Below are positions 56,832 to 58,812 of a DNA stretch of 58,812 nucleotides, one piece after another (positions within the stretch are counted from its first letter, which is position 1; every line of letters starts with the position of its first letter). The stretch lies in contig JBAYHA010000001.1 of NCBI GenBank assembly GCA_041666425.1, positions 1 to 58,812 of the forward strand. The letters are read 5' to 3'. The notes beneath the pieces were generated by a model. The model ran no database searches. It had not been told where the DNA came from and saw nothing but the letters and a program-made list of their open reading frames with translations. Origin of the DNA: JBAYHA01 sp041666425. Its GTDB lineage: Bacteria; Patescibacteriota; Patescibacteriia; UBA11705; JABHMO01. A program made the translations under genes and the position numbers.

Positions 56832-56863
56832 AAATCTGAGGAATTCTCAGATTTTTTTGTTCA
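56832..56863. terminator. Bidirectional terminator after rmlB
   Basis: AATCTGAG / CTCAGATT stem around GAATT with A- and T-runs; serves the convergent gene as well. Confidence 0.88.
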
Positions 56864-56865
56864 TT

Positions 56866-57423
56866 CTATTCGTTAAAAATATCCCCGATTTTTGTCGCCA
56901 AATCAAACAAATAATTAACATTGATTTTTTCTTTTGCTTTTTCCGAAGGCCACACTTCCCAAACATGCATCCCCGGAAAATTTTCCCCGAAATCCTTGTG
57001 CGCACCGCAAGCATGATATGGTCGAAGCCCTTCCTTTGTTAAAATTTCTTTAATTATCCCATTAAATTTTTGCGTTTCTTTTTCGGTTGAGCTGATAAAA
57101 TAAAAACTAAAATTGCAATGCTGAGTCGGTGTCAAAATGGCAACAGGTCGAATATACTTAATGCGCAAATTTTTGTAAGTTTCTTTTCTTAATCTGTTTT
57201 TTAACGCAAACAGTTCAAAAAACTTGTTCAGCTGTTCACTGATTTCCACCTTTTCACCTCGACGCATTTTTTCAATCACCATTTCATCAAAACTTACGTC
57301 TTTTCTTTTACTTTTTTTGATAAAATTCGCCAAAGATAAAAACATTTTTTCTTCAATTTGCGCAAATTTTTTGTTCGGATATTTTTTTCGTAAAAAAAAT
57401 TCTTTGGCCTTAATTTTGAACAT
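56866..57423 (-). CDS. Hypothetical protein downstream of a HIT gene (185 aa)
   Basis: Unrecognised soluble protein. The start at 57423 (MFKIKAKEFFLRKKYPN) is chosen because a longer frame would overlap the HIT gene in another register. The N-terminal half is basic and helical (IKKSKRKDVSFDEMVIEKMRRGEKVEI). The C-terminal half has a conserved-looking patch of Cys/His residues (PYHACGAHKDFGENFPGMHVWEVWP), which might bind metal. It is 10 nt downstream of the HIT gene and so in its operon. Confidence 0.68.
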   Translation of the reverse strand: MFKIKAKEFFLRKKYPNKKFAQIEEKMFLSLANFIKKSKRKDVSFDEMVIEKMRRGEKVEISEQLNKFFELFALKNRLRKETYKNLRIKYIRPVAILTPTQHCNFSFYFISSTEKETQKFNGIIKEILTKEGLRPYHACGAHKDFGENFPGMHVWEVWPSEKAKEKINVNYLFDLATKIGDIFNE

Positions 57424-57433
57424 AGATTTTTCT

Positions 57434-57841
57434 TTATAACAAGGCTTGCTTAATTTTTTTGGCAACCACTTCCATTTCACCGTCTTTATAGGAACGACCC
57501 TGAAAAAGCTCATGCCCATCGCCGTCTTTTCTGGGAACAATATGAAAATGCAGATGTGGGACCACTTGTCCGGCAACCGCACCATTATTCACCGACAAAT
57601 TAAAACCTTCATAATTTAAAGATTTTAAAACAGCTTGCGCAATCTTTGGCAAAACCGCGGTTACTTCTTGCAAATTTTTCGCGGAAATATCCAACAAATT
57701 TTCACAATGTTCCCTTGGCACAACCAAAACATGCCCGGAATTACATGGATTAATATCAAGAAAAGCCACGACCTGATCATTTTCAAAAATCTTGGTACTG
57801 GGGATTTCATTATTGATGATTTTGCAAAATAGACAAGACAT
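57434..57841 (-). CDS. HIT-family nucleotide hydrolase
   Basis: A 135-residue histidine-triad protein of the Hint type; the family hydrolyses AMP-lysine, AMP-NH2 or dinucleoside polyphosphates. It begins SCLFCKIINNEIPSTKIFEN, with the CxxC that often binds zinc, and the catalytic HxHxHxx motif is PHLHFHIVPR (about residues 98-107). The length is normal. It leads a two-gene unit. Upstream are TATAAAGTT repeats but no consensus promoter is visible. Confidence 0.93.
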   Translation of the reverse strand: MSCLFCKIINNEIPSTKIFENDQVVAFLDINPCNSGHVLVVPREHCENLLDISAKNLQEVTAVLPKIAQAVLKSLNYEGFNLSVNNGAVAGQVVPHLHFHIVPRKDGDGHELFQGRSYKDGEMEVVAKKIKQALL

Positions 57842-58018
57842 AAAAGAGTTAAAAGTTTATAAAGTATAAAGTATAAAGTTTGTAAAGTATAAAGTTTATA
57901 AAATATTTTGGTGATTCGAAACTACGAAATTAATTAATGTTCTTATGTTCTTTTGCTCAGTTGCTCAGTTGCTTGCCCTTCCGTAGCTCGCAGAGCGAAG
58001 GAGGGCTCAGTTGCTTCA
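57842..58018. repeat. Composite repeat spacer upstream of the HIT gene
   Basis: At least five GTATAAAGTTT units (57848-57905), a CGAAACTACGAAATTAA block shared with 54067-54085, tandem TTGCTCAG units, and a 47-base block (57962-58008) identical to 54115-54161. Confidence 0.8.
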
Positions 58019-58031
58019 TTATTCCTTGCCC

Positions 58032-58604
58032 TCAAATCCCCTTTTTAATAATACTAAAAACCGCAAAAAACAGGCTCAAATAAAGCAGAAGTTGCCCACA
58101 AAATAACAAATTCATTGAAAAATATATTTTACCCAAAAAAATAAGCCCCAGCCCAAAACATTGCAAATTCATTTTTATTTTCCCATAAGTATTGGCTTTT
58201 ATTTCAATGTTTTTGTTTTTTAATTTCAAAAAAACTCCCCCAACAACAAAAAGCATTTCAAAAGATAAAATTAAAATGGTCAAAGTAAAATTTATTTTTG
58301 CCAACAAAACGAGCATGGTTTGACCAATGAGCAGTTTGTCAGCAATCGGATCCCAGACCTTGCCCCATTCGGTTACTTCACCACGCAAGCGAGCCATGGC
58401 TCCATCCAACATATCGGTAAAAGCCAAAAAAACAAAGACAAACAAGGCCGGAAAATAAAAATTACCGACTAATAGCACAACGATTGCCGGAGAAAAGATT
58501 AATCGAAAAAAAGTAACATGATTTGGTTTTAACGCTCGAGGAACGATCGGCAGTAAATAACGTAAAACTCGATCATACGGCGAAAAAACGGCTTGATCTT
58601 GCAT
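58032..58604 (-). CDS. CDP-alcohol phosphatidyltransferase (PgsA-like)
   Basis: A 190-residue membrane enzyme that transfers a phosphatidyl or similar group from a CDP-linked donor to an alcohol acceptor, probably in phospholipid synthesis. The family motif D-x2-DG-x2-AR-x8-G-x3-D-x3-D is complete: FTDMLDGAMARLRG, then EWGKVWDPIADK (about 61-88). About five to six hydrophobic helices surround it. Substrate (glycerol phosphate versus inositol or other) cannot be decided. The start at 58604 is the first ATG of the frame. Confidence 0.9.
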   Translation of the reverse strand: MQDQAVFSPYDRVLRYLLPIVPRALKPNHVTFFRLIFSPAIVVLLVGNFYFPALFVFVFLAFTDMLDGAMARLRGEVTEWGKVWDPIADKLLIGQTMLVLLAKINFTLTILILSFEMLFVVGGVFLKLKNKNIEIKANTYGKIKMNLQCFGLGLIFLGKIYFSMNLLFCGQLLLYLSLFFAVFSIIKKGI

Positions 58605-58636
58605 TTTTTATTTTTATTTTTCTATTTGTCATCTCG

Positions 58637-58672
58637 ACTAAGCAGAAAGGCGCATGGAGAGATCTTTTTTAA
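58637..58672. repeat. Half of a palindromic element
   Basis: TTTGTCATCTCGACTAAG...GGAGAGATCT corresponds to the left half of the element at 26052; no right half follows. Confidence 0.55.
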
Positions 58673-58696
58673 ATTCCAAAATCCAATATTATAAAC

Positions 58697-58720
58697 TACT
58701 GCGGTCTAAAGACCGCAGTA
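58697..58720 (-). repeat. IS200/IS605-type end hairpin
   Basis: TACTGCGGTC (58697-58706) / GACCGCAGTA (58711-58720) with 4-nt loop, directly after the transposase stop codon. Such subterminal hairpins are what TnpA Y1 transposases bind. Confidence 0.75.
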
Positions 58721-58812
58721 TTAGCGCTCTTTATCTTGGTTTTTTATATATTCACGAATTATACTCTCCGTAACCGCGCTTAGAGTCGAAACAAAATACC
58801 CGTCTGCCCAAA
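58721..58812 (-). CDS. IS200-type Y1 transposase, C-terminal part (5' end outside window)
   Basis: The last 29 codons of a transposase whose start lies beyond the window edge. The visible end WADGYFVSTLSAVTESI followed by REYIKNQDKER matches the C-terminus of IS200/TnpA-type HUH transposases, where GYFVST and a final IREYI helix are conserved; the catalytic tyrosine helix is mostly in this part of the fold, but the HUH motif lies outside. The hairpin at 58697-58720 directly follows, as expected at an IS200 right end. Confidence 0.8.
   Translation of the reverse strand, partial: WADGYFVSTLSAVTESIIREYIKNQDKER

Overview
The window is a gene-dense, AT-rich bacterial chromosome segment that most resembles a Patescibacteria (Candidate Phyla Radiation) genome. 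The evidence is indirect. Several families are typical of that group: two DUF5667-type proteins, a DUF5663-type small protein, an RGG/zinc-ribbon protein, many short membrane-anchored proteins of unknown function, and a compact UvrC without its C-terminal helix-hairpin-helix. UAA, UAG and UGA all act as stops, so the SR1/Gracilibacteria UGA recoding does not apply. I cannot place it more finely. No rRNA, CRISPR array, prophage or convincing origin is visible.

Layout, left to right. 1-6.9 kb: end of uvrA, an orphan small gene, a tight operon (membrane-anchored single-AAA Clp-like ATPase, small secreted protein, O-antigen-ligase-like protein), tandem coiled-coil paralogues, and uvrC. 6.9-16 kb (minus strand): truB, a 5-methyluridine methyltransferase, an EndoIII-related glycosylase, a TrmB-type regulator, an RNA-rich 870-base spacer with tRNA-Thr and a broken tRNA copy, then an operon of M16 peptidase, tpiA, class II aldolase and a TPR protein. 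16-25 kb: a secreted DUF5667 protein, a membrane-anchored glycoside hydrolase, an EamA transporter, a lone receiver domain, a Nudix pair, a ZIP transporter, a methyltransferase, and an ECF sigma factor overlapping a DUF5667 membrane protein. 25-36 kb: a GT39-like glycosyltransferase, a Pif1-like helicase, a flavoprotein, greA, a structured small RNA, a zinc-ribbon protein, an NRAMP-like transporter and a MarR regulator. 36-45 kb: tRNA-Gln, YibE/F, FkbM and GT-B enzymes, pyrG, a Ctp protease and murA. 45-51 kb: a three-gene operon ending in a 1222-residue membrane protein of unknown function, then a PEGA protein. 51-58.8 kb: dTDP-rhamnose genes (a fused rmlD-rmlA and a divergent rmlB), an HD phosphohydrolase, a HIT protein, a CDP-alcohol phosphatidyltransferase and a truncated IS200-type transposase.

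Much of the identifiable content concerns the cell surface and DNA repair: peptidoglycan (murA), nucleotide-sugar synthesis (rml), polysaccharide polymerisation, membrane glycosyltransferases and UvrA/UvrC. Lower glycolysis (aldolase, triosephosphate isomerase) is also present.

Three larger patterns stand out. First, several stand-alone small genes and RNA genes have textbook TTGACA-17-TATAAT-like promoters, and the protein-coding ones have strong Shine-Dalgarno sites and mostly hairpin terminators; the other genes mostly lack these. They include a 98-nt RNA that folds into a three-way junction. Second, the spacers are full of dispersed palindromic micro-repeats. Some have entered genes in frame (the glycosyltransferase, uvrC and the rmlD-rmlA linker) and one sits inside a tRNA-Thr fragment. 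Third, several families look altered at their functional residues: a Nudix partner without its catalytic box, an NRAMP with unusual metal motifs, an EndoIII relative without the catalytic lysine, and a D1-only Clp ATPase on a membrane anchor.
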